The notes below the pieces were generated by a model. The model saw only the letters and a program-made list of their open reading frames with translations. It was not told the origin of the DNA and did no database searches. A stretch of DNA of 9,748 nucleotides from SIG603 sp963621245 (GTDB taxonomy: Bacteria; Bacillota; Clostridia; Oscillospirales; Acutalibacteraceae). Positions within the stretch are counted from its first letter, which is position 1, and each line of letters begins with the position of its first letter. Where the stretch lies: contig CAVFCW010000023.1 of assembly GCA_963621245.1 (NCBI GenBank), positions 1 to 9,748 on the forward strand, read 5' to 3'. Positions 1 through 6,301 of the stretch are shown piece after piece. The translations under genes were made by a program, and so were the position numbers.

Positions 1-92
1 AAAGATATGAGGATTATCTCGAGTACCACGAAGAAAAACTTGTCACAAGGTGCCGTATTGTGGCAGAAGACGACGATTTGCCGTTCGGCTGA
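1..92 (+). CDS. C-terminal fragment of an unidentified protein
   Basis: An open frame (codons begin at position 3) runs in from the left edge and stops at TGA 90-92, giving the last 29 residues of a protein. The tail is strongly charged (a Tyr/Glu/His/Lys-rich stretch, then Ala-Glu-Asp-Asp-Asp) and ends in Leu-Pro-Phe-Gly. The other two forward frames give implausible, basic or Ser/Thr-rich peptides, which is why this one is preferred. The fragment is too short to assign a family. The stop codon sits in the loop of a small GGC/GCC hairpin, and the next start codon lies 32 bases downstream. Confidence 0.55.
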   Translation, partial: RYEDYLEYHEEKLVTRCRIVAEDDDLPFG

Positions 93-111
93 GCCGTTCG
101 GTTAATTGGTT

Positions 112-117
112 AGGAGG
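112..117 (+). promoter_or_regulatory. Perfect Shine-Dalgarno (AGGAGG) for the 21-codon frame
   Basis: AGGAGG lies 7 bases before the ATG at 125, the ideal spacing. It is the strongest ribosome binding site in the window, better than those of the large genes, and is the main reason to believe the very short frame at 125-190 is translated. Confidence 0.7.
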
Positions 118-124
118 GATATTT

Positions 125-190
125 ATGATAAATAAAATGACGGGTTTTATGTCGCTTGTGGCAAATACCATGAAAAAAGCACGGGCGTGA
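125..190 (+). CDS. Putative 21-residue small protein or leader peptide
   Basis: ATG 125 to TGA 188-190 encodes 21 residues that begin Met-Ile-Asn-Lys-Met and end in a basic tail (Lys-Lys-Ala-Arg-Ala). The middle is mildly hydrophobic (Gly-Phe-Met-Ser-Leu-Val-Ala). There are four methionines in 21 residues and no acidic residue, so the peptide carries a net positive charge. It has a perfect AGGAGG with a 7-base spacer. It probably lies on the transcript of the upstream gene, because the only clear promoter here starts downstream of it. No family is recognised. It could be a small membrane-associated or regulatory peptide, a leader peptide, or the remnant of a longer gene. The coding call rests on the ribosome binding site alone. 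Confidence 0.45.
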   Translation: MINKMTGFMSLVANTMKKARA

Positions 191-229
191 GAAAATAGTT
201 TTTCGTTAAAATTGGCACTCAAATGCGCT

Positions 230-258
230 TTGAAATTTATTTTGATTTAGTGTATAAT
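230..258 (+). promoter_or_regulatory. Sigma-A type promoter of the AraC-GH39 regulator
   Basis: TTGAAA (230-235) and TATAAT (253-258) are separated by exactly 17 bases, giving five of six and six of six matches to consensus. The expected transcript start is near 265, about 58 bases before the ATG at 324. The near-consensus sequence suggests regulator expression that needs no activator, perhaps with repression by proteins bound around the -10. Confidence 0.8.
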
Positions 259-291
259 TTTCATAACCGCAAGGTTAAGTTTAAATCAAAA
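240..291. promoter_or_regulatory. Inverted repeat around the -10 and start site; possible operator
   Basis: TTTTGATTT (240-248) and AAATCAAAA (283-291) form a perfect 9-base inverted repeat with 34 bases between the arms, enclosing the -10 hexamer and the predicted transcript start. The centres are 43 bases apart, about four helical turns. Between them, TAACC-GCAA-GGTTA (264-277) can form a 5-bp hairpin with a GNRA loop at the very start of the transcript. The arms are AT-rich, so chance is possible. Autoregulation is an inference. Confidence 0.35.
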
Positions 292-323
292 ACATAATTA
301 ATCATAAATTTTGTGAGTGTGGT

Positions 324-2819
324 ATGGATATAAATTTTAACGAGAAAAATACACAAATTCACCGCGATCACCCGTTGTCGGGCGTTCGTTTCCGTGTTGT
401 TAAACCGGGCGACAGACGAGAAATCTGGCTGCCCGAGCTTGATATTATTTTTATGCTCGGCGGTTCCGGCAGAGTTTCGTTTCAGAACGGCGTCGTTTTC
501 GGCGTGAAACAGGAGGACATTTTCGCCGTGAACAGCTTTGAGATTTGTTCGCTCGACCTCGACGTGGGCTCAACGGCACTTTCCATGACGATTTCCTCGG
601 ACGTTATCGCCGCCCTTCACCCGGAGATTTTGCGCTACGAGATAAACTGCCGCTCGTTTCTCGTCTCAAACGAAAACAGCGCAGATTTCGATGTCATACG
701 AAAAGACGTTGCAAACGCTTTCTGCGAGATGTACAAAAACGACTCAAGCGATTTTTATCCGAGAAGCAGAATCACGCGCCTTTTGGAAGATTTGTCGAAA
801 TATTTTGTGGGCGAAGAAAAAGCCGAGTTCTCAAAATGCGGCAGCGAGAGAATTAAAATGGCTGCCGATTATATTCTCGAAAATTACAAAGAAGAGATAA
901 CTCTCGAGAGCCTTTCAAAGCATATTTATCTTAGCGAAACTTATATTTCGAGAAGTTTTCCGAAGTTTTTCGGCGTGAGTTTTCTCGAGTACGTCACTCA
1001 GGTGCGACTGACGCATGCGGCCAGCGATATGCGAACGGGCATGAGCCTGACGGACATCGCCTACAACAACGGCTTTTCGAGCGAAAACATGATGATAAGG
1101 GCGTTCAAAAAGTACAGGGGAACAACCCCCGGCGAATATCGCAAAGCCCTTTCCGAGAGCGCAAAACCGAGTTCGTGGAGAGATACGGACGTTTCCGAGA
1201 TACCCACGTCCGACGATTACCTCGGCACCGTTTTTAAGTTTGCCGGTGACGGCGAGAGTCAAAGGGGCGCCGCCGCCACAAAGAGTACGCTGATTGACGT
1301 AAACTTCTCCTCGAGAAAGCACAAGACGGAAAACCACTTCAGGCGCATTATCAATGCGGGCTACGCAAGAAGCATTTTGGAAGCCGAGGTGCAAAAGGAG
1401 CTTAAATTCCTTGTGGAAAAAGTCGGCTACAAGTATGTAAGAATCAAGGGTTTGCTCGATGACGACATGATGGTTTACCGCTATACGAGAATCGGCAAAG
1501 TTATCATGAATTTTAACTACGTTGACGAGGCGATAGATTTTATTTTGTCACTGGGCGCAAAGCCCATGCTTGAGCTCGGTCATATGCCCGGTGTGCTTGC
1601 CGTGGGCGAGGGGCTTTTCTTTCTCAGGCCCGCAAACGAGAAAATAACCGACAACTTAAGCGAGTGGACAAGGCTTATTAATTCTCTTATGAAACACCTC
1701 GACGAGCGTTACGGCTCAAAGCGCATGAGCAGCTGGATTTTCGTCCCGTGGATAACGAGCGATTTTATAAGCGATTTGGGAACCGAGAATTACATGAAGA
1801 TTTACAAGGCTTCTTACGACGCCGTTAAGAGCGTCTCTTCCGAGCTGCTCACGTGCCACTCTTTCAGTCTGCACGGAACGGAGGACAACCGATTCGAGAG
1901 GATTTTTCCGCTTCTCGAAGAATATGACTGCGTGCCGGAAATTTTCGCCACGAGAGCATATAACTCCTTGCTCGATGGCGGCGACGACGACACAAAGCTT
2001 ATCGAAAATCTCGATTCGTTCGATTTTGCCGTATCGAAAGACAAGGATTATCTCGCAAACAATTTAAAGAGAGTTAAGTCCTATTTGAAGAAAAAGGGGC
2101 TCGAACACATGCCGATTTTGGTTGACGAGTGCAACAGCAACATCTGGCAGAGAGACCTTTGCAGCGACACATGCTACAAAGCCGCCTGGTTTATGAAAAA
2201 TATGCTCGAAAACGAGGAGAATTGCAACGGCATTGCTTATTTCAGCGTGAACGACCGCCTCGATGAGGTTTTTCCCATGGCGGATCAGTTTCACGGCGGA
2301 TTCGGTCTTTTCACGCCCGACGGCATTCCGAAGGCTGTAGCCGTGGCGGCTTGCCTTTTGGGCAGAGCGGGAAATTACCTCATCAAAAAGGGCGAGGGCT
2401 ATTTTATAAGCTACGACTCCGAGAAAGAAATCTATCAGATTTATCTTTACAACTATGTGCATTACGACAAGCTTTACCGCTACCGCCACATGGTGAATAT
2501 CTCAAGATGCTCAAGATACCGTGTTTTCGAGAACGACGACGATATTTTCGTCACGCTTAGAATAACGGGACTGAATTCGGGATTTTTAAAAAAGCGTGTG
2601 CATAAAATCACGAGGGAGCACGGCTCAAGCTACGACGCCTGGGTGAGAATGGGCGCACCGCAAAGGCTCGATGATGAAGAAAAAGAAATTCTTTTGCACG
2701 CCGCCGACCCCGAGTACCGCACCGAGAGAATAGAAATAAATGACAAAGAACCGCTTGTGATAAGCGAGAGCTTAAAGTCGCATGAAGTAGCTTTGATTGA
2801 GCTTATCGTGGACGGTTAA
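324..2819 (+). CDS. AraC-family regulator fused to a GH39-like domain
   Basis: This 831-residue protein is probably a cytoplasmic sugar-responsive transcription factor. Residues about 30-95 form an AraC-type cupin ligand-binding fold. Residues about 175-277 are the two helix-turn-helix units of the AraC DNA-binding domain, ending in the typical motif Gly-Thr-Thr-Pro-Gly-Glu-Tyr-Arg (near 270). Residues about 320-831 resemble a GH39 beta-xylosidase barrel with its C-terminal beta-sandwich, including Gly-Ser-Ser-Tyr-Asp-Ala-Trp at 767-773. The GH39 nucleophile region is present (Val-Asp-Glu-Cys-Asn-Ser, Glu602). At the acid/base region the usual Trp-Asn-Glu-Pro is Trp476-Ile-Thr478-Ser, so the catalytic glutamate appears lost. 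Such AraC-GH39 fusions are known in Clostridia. I infer that the domain binds a sugar as a sensor. The ATG at 324 has a weak ribosome binding site but gives a normal cupin N-terminus. The symporter and esterase genes downstream are the likely targets. Confidence 0.88.
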   Translation: MDINFNEKNTQIHRDHPLSGVRFRVVKPGDRREIWLPELDIIFMLGGSGRVSFQNGVVFGVKQEDIFAVNSFEICSLDLDVGSTALSMTISSDVIAALHPEILRYEINCRSFLVSNENSADFDVIRKDVANAFCEMYKNDSSDFYPRSRITRLLEDLSKYFVGEEKAEFSKCGSERIKMAADYILENYKEEITLESLSKHIYLSETYISRSFPKFFGVSFLEYVTQVRLTHAASDMRTGMSLTDIAYNNGFSSENMMIRAFKKYRGTTPGEYRKALSESAKPSSWRDTDVSEIPTSDDYLGTVFKFAGDGESQRGAAATKSTLIDVNFSSRKHKTENHFRRIINAGYARSILEAEVQKELKFLVEKVGYKYVRIKGLLDDDMMVYRYTRIGKVIMNFNYVDEAIDFILSLGAKPMLELGHMPGVLAVGEGLFFLRPANEKITDNLSEWTRLINSLMKHLDERYGSKRMSSWIFVPWITSDFISDLGTENYMKIYKASYDAVKSVSSELLTCHSFSLHGTEDNRFERIFPLLEEYDCVPEIFATRAYNSLLDGGDDDTKLIENLDSFDFAVSKDKDYLANNLKRVKSYLKKKGLEHMPILVDECNSNIWQRDLCSDTCYKAAWFMKNMLENEENCNGIAYFSVNDRLDEVFPMADQFHGGFGLFTPDGIPKAVAVAACLLGRAGNYLIKKGEGYFISYDSEKEIYQIYLYNYVHYDKLYRYRHMVNISRCSRYRVFENDDDIFVTLRITGLNSGFLKKRVHKITREHGSSYDAWVRMGAPQRLDDEEKEILLHAADPEYRTERIEINDKEPLVISESLKSHEVALIELIVDG

Positions 2820-2870
2820 AATTAATTAACACAAACCGCTAAAGCAAGAATTAATTATAGAATGTTAATA

Positions 2871-2905
2871 TTTTGCACCGAAAGTATTCAATTTTTGCAC
2901 CGAAA
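2871..2905 (+). promoter_or_regulatory. Two 13-base direct repeats 22 bases apart; candidate AraC-type operator
   Basis: TTTTGCACCGAAA occurs at 2871-2883 and identically at 2893-2905, so both copies fall on the same helix face (22 bases, two turns). Direct half-sites at about 21-22 bases are the classical binding pattern of AraC-family activators, where two helix-turn-helix units read each half-site. The pair lies between the AraC-GH39 gene and the symporter gene, upstream of the candidate -10 boxes. Binding by this particular regulator is inferred. Confidence 0.6.
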
Positions 2906-2923
2906 CTTTTATTTTTAAGTGCG

Positions 2924-2946
2924 AATTTTGAATTCGGTCAAAAATT
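2924..2946. promoter_or_regulatory. Inverted repeat TTTTGA-N6-TCAAAA; possible third operator site
   Basis: TTTTGA (2926-2931) and TCAAAA (2938-2943) form an inverted repeat with six bases between the arms, extended by A/T pairs on both sides. Read on the minus strand, 2931-2946 gives TTTTTGACCGAATT. This resembles the direct repeat TTTTTGCACCGAAA with one C missing and could be a reversed, weaker copy of the same site. The TTTTGA/TCAAAA arms also occur around the regulator's own promoter (240-291). The element lies just upstream of the candidate -10 boxes. Confidence 0.35.
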
Positions 2947-2951
2947 AAAAC

Positions 2952-2980
2952 TTCTTTATACTTGCAAAGAGTATTAAAAT
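2952..2980 (+). promoter_or_regulatory. Candidate activator-dependent promoter of the symporter
   Basis: Two -10-like hexamers are present, TATACT (2957-2962) and TAAAAT (2975-2980), each matching five of six consensus bases. Neither has a recognisable -35 at 16-18 bases (TTCTTT at 2952-2957 is the best for the second). A good -10 with a poor -35 downstream of direct repeats fits a promoter that needs an activator. Either choice gives a leader of over 100 bases before the ATG at 3106. The exact start cannot be chosen by eye. Confidence 0.3.
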
Positions 2981-3105
2981 TTTGTGAACAGCCTTAAAAT
3001 ATGGACAGATTTGAAGATAAGTCATTTAAAGCTTTTGTGATTTTTGCTTTAAAACGACGCAAAGTATCGAATAATCAAAAATTAAGGTTAGGATGGTTTT
3101 CACAA

Positions 3106-4488
3106 ATGTCAAACAAAGCACAAGACTCGCACGTCGAGAAAATCGGCTTGCTTGAAAAAGTCAGCTACGGCTGCGGTGACCTTGCAAGTAACTTAATACT
3201 TGTCATCACCTCAACGTTCGTCGCATATTTCTACACCGACGCACTCGGACTCAATGCGGGCGTTATCGGTACAATTATGATGGTATCCCGTTTCTGTGAC
3301 GGCTTCACGGATATGATTATGGGCTACGTCATGGATCAGGTTAAGAGCAAATGGGGCAAGGCAAGACCCTGGCTTTTGTGGTGTGCGATTCCGATTGCTG
3401 TTGCAACGGTTCTCATCTTCCTGGTTCCCAACATCGGCACAGTCGGAAAGTACGTATTCGTAACAATCACATATAACCTTGTTACAACTTTCCTTTACAC
3501 TATGATTAACATCCCTTACGGCGCACTCACATCTCTTATGAGCCGTGATCAGGGACAGAGAACAGTCATCAACGTTTTCAGAATGTTCATGGCACAAGTA
3601 GGTTCTCTCATCATCAACGCTTGCACACTTCCCTTTGTTAAGACAATGGGCGGCACAGGCAGCCAGAAAGCATGGATTATGGTTTCAATCATCTATGCCG
3701 TCATCGCCGCACTTCTCTTCCTTCTTTGCTTCAAGAACACAAAGGAGAGAGTTACGGTTTCTTCCGAAAGAAAAGAGACAATCGGCGTTGTTCAGTCCTT
3801 CAAGCTCATCATGAAGAACGGCCCCTGGCTTCTCATCTGCGGCCTCTGGGTTGCAATGTGCTTAGGCTCGGGCGCATCCGGTGCCGTCGGTACTTACTAC
3901 GCAAAGTACGTTCTCGGCAACGACGCTCTTTCCGGTTACCTCACAAGCGTTGCCATCATCCCCGTTCTCATCCTCATGCCGTTCTGCGTACCGCTGAGCT
4001 TAAAGTTCGGTAAGAGAAACGTCTGCCTTGCCGGTATCGTATTTGACATCATCGGTGCCTGCCTCATTCTCGTCAATCCCACAAGCTTCACCTGGCTCGT
4101 CGTCTGCTCCATTATCAAGGGCGTCGGCTCCGCCACACTTACAGGTACCATCTTCGCAATGGTTGCCGATACAATCGAGTACGGCGAGTGGAAAACCGGC
4201 ACAAGAGTTGAGGGCATGCTCTATTCAACAACAACATTCGGCGCAAAAGTAGGTTCGGGTCTTGCAAGCGCAGTTGCACTTAACATAATCGCTTCAGCCG
4301 GTTATGACGGACTCGCAGCAGTTCAGACAGATTCCGCTTTGAACGCAATCAAGATTCTCTATCTCTACGTTCCGATTCCGTTCTTCTTCCTGATGGGTCT
4401 CTGCCTTGTATTCTACAAGCTCGACAAGATTTATCCTCAGGTTATGGCAGACCTCAAAGAAAGAGAGAATGCCGCAAAAAAAGCTTAA
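3106..4488 (+). CDS. GPH-family sugar:cation symporter (MelB/XynP-like)
   Basis: This 460-residue membrane transporter of the glycoside-pentoside-hexuronide family would import a glycoside or oligosaccharide with Na+ or H+. It shows the family N-terminus (Lys-Val-Ser-Tyr-Gly-Cys-Gly-Asp). The Arg-Phe-Cys-Asp65-Gly-Phe-Thr-Asp69 motif has its two aspartates spaced like the MelB cation-site residues Asp55 and Asp59. Lys-Ala-Arg-Pro-Trp follows at about 85-89. A late loop, Asp355 to Gly370 (containing Tyr-Gly-Glu-Trp-Lys363-Thr-Gly), matches the conserved helix XI region. About 12 hydrophobic segments fit the usual fold. The frame opens at 3001, but the ATG at 3106 is chosen because it has AGGATGG before it and starts the protein as relatives do. 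Codons ending in C (ATC, CTC) are frequent, hinting at high expression. The substrate cannot be read from sequence; the upstream GH39 sensor hints at a xylo-sugar or similar. Confidence 0.93.
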   Translation: MSNKAQDSHVEKIGLLEKVSYGCGDLASNLILVITSTFVAYFYTDALGLNAGVIGTIMMVSRFCDGFTDMIMGYVMDQVKSKWGKARPWLLWCAIPIAVATVLIFLVPNIGTVGKYVFVTITYNLVTTFLYTMINIPYGALTSLMSRDQGQRTVINVFRMFMAQVGSLIINACTLPFVKTMGGTGSQKAWIMVSIIYAVIAALLFLLCFKNTKERVTVSSERKETIGVVQSFKLIMKNGPWLLICGLWVAMCLGSGASGAVGTYYAKYVLGNDALSGYLTSVAIIPVLILMPFCVPLSLKFGKRNVCLAGIVFDIIGACLILVNPTSFTWLVVCSIIKGVGSATLTGTIFAMVADTIEYGEWKTGTRVEGMLYSTTTFGAKVGSGLASAVALNIIASAGYDGLAAVQTDSALNAIKILYLYVPIPFFFLMGLCLVFYKLDKIYPQVMADLKERENAAKKA

Positions 4489-4506
4489 GCGCGTCATAAA
4501 GTAAAA

Positions 4507-4536
4507 AAACGGCGTGCCGATTTGGGTGCGCCGTTT
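4507..4536. terminator. Hairpin between symporter and esterase; weak terminator or attenuator
   Basis: Positions 4507-4518 pair with 4525-4536 (12 pairs, two of them G-T) around a six-base loop. On the + strand only TTT follows before AAAATTATC, so this is a poor intrinsic terminator for the symporter transcript. On the minus strand the stem is followed by seven T (complement of 4503-4509), which is a good terminator, although no minus-strand gene is seen. It probably gives partial termination or mRNA stability, so the esterase may be expressed at a lower level from the same promoter. Confidence 0.55.
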
Positions 4537-4585
4537 AAAATTATCATATCTTTTGGGTGGATTTTTCATGAAAGGATGGTCAAGT

Positions 4586-6127
4586 ATGACTAAATTATTC
4601 GATTACGATAATGTTCCCGTGGTTCACACCACATCGGGCGACGTTAAAGGCTACTCATACGACGGAGTTTACATTCACAAGGGAATTGTTTACGCCGAGG
4701 CAGAGAGATTCTGCGCTCCAAAACCCTCAAAGTGGGAGGGCGTTAAGGACGCAACAAACTTCGGCTTTGTCTGCCCGCTTATGGGCAAAGAAACTCCCAC
4801 GGGAGAAATGATGGTTCCGCACCGCTACTGGCCTCAGGACGAGCACTGCCAGAGCCTCAACATCTGGTCGGGCTCACTTGACAAAAACGCAAAAAAGCCC
4901 GTTCTCGTTTGGTTCCACGGCGGCGGATATGCCGCAGGCTCTTCAATCGAACAGGTGGCATACGACGGCATGAGCATCGCAAAAAAGGCGGGTGCCGTCC
5001 TTGTAACGGTTAACCACCGACTCAATATTCTCGGTTACCTCGATTTATCACCGTTCGGAAAGAAATACGAGAACTCCGCAAATGCGGGCCACGCCGATAT
5101 GGTAGCCGCACTCAAGTGGGTTCACGACAACATCGAGAACTTCGGCGGCGACCCCGAGAACGTGACTATTTTCGGTCAGTCGGGCGGCGGCATGAAGTGC
5201 GTCGACCTCATGCAGATTCCAGCAGCTGACGGCCTCTTCCAAAAGGCACTTGTCATGAGCGGCGTTATGGCCGGAGCAGACTTCCAGTCTTCAAACGGCG
5301 ACGGCACCGAGATTGTTAACGCACTTATGAAAGAGCTTAAGTTTGATAAAGTAGAAGAGCTCGAGACTGTTCCTTACAGCGAGCTTGCGGCGGCTTACGC
5401 TAAAGTAAGTCCCGAAGTCGCAAAGAAGGGCGCATACATCGGCGGCGGCCCCAAGGCGGGCGATTGGTATGTCGGCAGTCCCTTTGAAGTCGGATTCAGA
5501 GAGCACGCATATAAAATTCCTATGATGATAGGCACGGTTTACGGCGAGTTCGCTTTCAATCCGCTCGGCTACAATAAGTATGAACTTAGCGATGAAGAAG
5601 TTAAAGAGAAAGTCGCAAAGGTTTTCGGCGACAAGACGGACGAGCTTTTGAGCGAATTCAAGAAAGCTTATCCTAATAAGGTCGGCACGGACGTTCTCTC
5701 AATCGACAGAGCCATGCGTGAGATTACGGTGAGACTTGCAAAGCTTTTCAGCGAAAAAGGCAAGGCTTACCTCTACAACTTCGTCTACGAGTTCCCGTTC
5801 AGACACGGCATGACCTCTTGGCACTGCTCGGATATTCCCTACTTCTTCGGTACAAGCGATTTGGTTGAAATTTGCGGCAACGCCGACAGAGAGAAACTCG
5901 AGAGCGAGCTTTTCTCGTCACTTATGGCATTCGCAAAGAACGGCACGCCCGATAACGAGAACATCCCCGAGTGGAAACCGGTTGAGCCAAAGAACGCTCC
6001 CACAATGGTATTTGACAAAGAGCCTTCTCTCAAGTTTAACTATGACGACAAGGTTTTCGATATAATCAATTCTGTACTAAAGCCGTTCAATTTCTACGAG
6101 CTTATGAGCCAGAACATCCAGCACTGA
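4586..6127 (+). CDS. Type B carboxylesterase (COesterase family, alpha/beta hydrolase)
   Basis: This 513-residue serine esterase is probably cytoplasmic, as no signal peptide is visible. The oxyanion-hole motif His111-Gly-Gly-Gly-Tyr115 and the nucleophile elbow Gly-Gln-Ser199-Gly-Gly are both present, the latter preceded by the family signature Phe-Gly-Gly-Asp-Pro-Glu-Asn-Val-Thr. The likely acid is Glu321 (Gly-Thr-Val-Tyr-Gly-Glu) and the likely base His413 (His-Cys-Ser-Asp-Ile-Pro-Tyr-Phe-Phe-Gly). This is the same order as Ser189, Glu310 and His399 in Bacillus subtilis p-nitrobenzyl esterase. The length is normal. The frame opens at 4514, but the ATG at 4586 is chosen because AAAGGATGG precedes it by a good distance and the protein then starts like relatives. 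It lies 97 bases after the symporter, across a weak hairpin. I infer that it removes acyl groups from the imported compound. The true substrate is unknown. Confidence 0.92.
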   Translation: MTKLFDYDNVPVVHTTSGDVKGYSYDGVYIHKGIVYAEAERFCAPKPSKWEGVKDATNFGFVCPLMGKETPTGEMMVPHRYWPQDEHCQSLNIWSGSLDKNAKKPVLVWFHGGGYAAGSSIEQVAYDGMSIAKKAGAVLVTVNHRLNILGYLDLSPFGKKYENSANAGHADMVAALKWVHDNIENFGGDPENVTIFGQSGGGMKCVDLMQIPAADGLFQKALVMSGVMAGADFQSSNGDGTEIVNALMKELKFDKVEELETVPYSELAAAYAKVSPEVAKKGAYIGGGPKAGDWYVGSPFEVGFREHAYKIPMMIGTVYGEFAFNPLGYNKYELSDEEVKEKVAKVFGDKTDELLSEFKKAYPNKVGTDVLSIDRAMREITVRLAKLFSEKGKAYLYNFVYEFPFRHGMTSWHCSDIPYFFGTSDLVEICGNADREKLESELFSSLMAFAKNGTPDNENIPEWKPVEPKNAPTMVFDKEPSLKFNYDDKVFDIINSVLKPFNFYELMSQNIQH

Positions 6128-6140
6128 TTAAAAGCTTTGG

Positions 6141-6160
6141 TTTTTATCATTTGATAAAAA
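6141..6160. other. AT-rich perfect hairpin after the esterase gene
   Basis: TTTTTATC (6141-6148) and GATAAAAA (6153-6160) form a perfect 8-bp stem with loop ATTT. It has no GC core and no following T tract, so it is unlikely to terminate alone. It may protect the 3' end of the transcript ahead of the stronger terminator downstream. Confidence 0.4.
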
Positions 6161-6175
6161 TAAGCCATCATCTAA

Positions 6176-6215
6176 GGTCGCAAAGCCCCCAAAAGGTTTT
6201 GCGGCCTCGCTTTTT
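6176..6215 (+). terminator. Intrinsic terminator of the symporter-esterase unit
   Basis: Positions 6176-6187 pair with 6195-6206 (12 pairs, two of them G-T, GC-rich ends) around the loop CCCAAAA. TCGC and then TTTTT (6211-6215) follow. The T tract starts four bases after the stem, slightly later than ideal. It separates the esterase from the independent promoter at 6226. Confidence 0.7.
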
Positions 6216-6225
6216 GCGATTTTGC

Positions 6226-6254
6226 TTGAAACTTAGCTCAATCGGGTGTAGAAT
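6226..6254 (+). promoter_or_regulatory. Promoter of the GT-C membrane protein gene
   Basis: TTGAAA (6226-6231) and TAGAAT (6249-6254) are spaced by 17 bases, each one base off consensus. The expected start is near 6261, so the ATG at 6263 would sit at the very 5' end of the transcript without a ribosome binding site. This supports the ATG at 6302 as the real start. Confidence 0.7.
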
Positions 6255-6301
6255 TACTCAGAATGTCAATAAAATTATATTTCAACCGAAAAGGGGAAAA
6301 G

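Noticed and set aside
2064..2489. Minus-strand 141-codon frame inside the AraC-GH39 gene
   Set aside because: The opposite strand encodes the well-conserved GH39 nucleophile region and the regulator's own frame. The antisense frame has no recognisable motif and is a shadow.
2871..2905. CRISPR array from the two direct repeats
   Set aside because: There are only two 13-base copies with a 9-base gap, far from CRISPR repeat and spacer sizes.
3001..3105. 35-codon N-terminal extension of the symporter from the ATG at 3001
   Set aside because: No ribosome binding site precedes 3001, the added residues are unlike GPH transporters, and the ATG at 3106 has AGGATGG before it and gives the standard family N-terminus.
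4514..4585. Upstream starts for the esterase at 4514 or 4568
   Set aside because: The ATG at 4514 lies inside the hairpin stem; 4568 overlaps the ribosome binding site of 4586 and has a poorer one itself. The start at 4586 fits the family.
6263..6301. Earlier ATG of the GT-C protein at 6263
   Set aside because: It would be at or before the first base of the transcript from the promoter at 6226-6254 and lacks a ribosome binding site.
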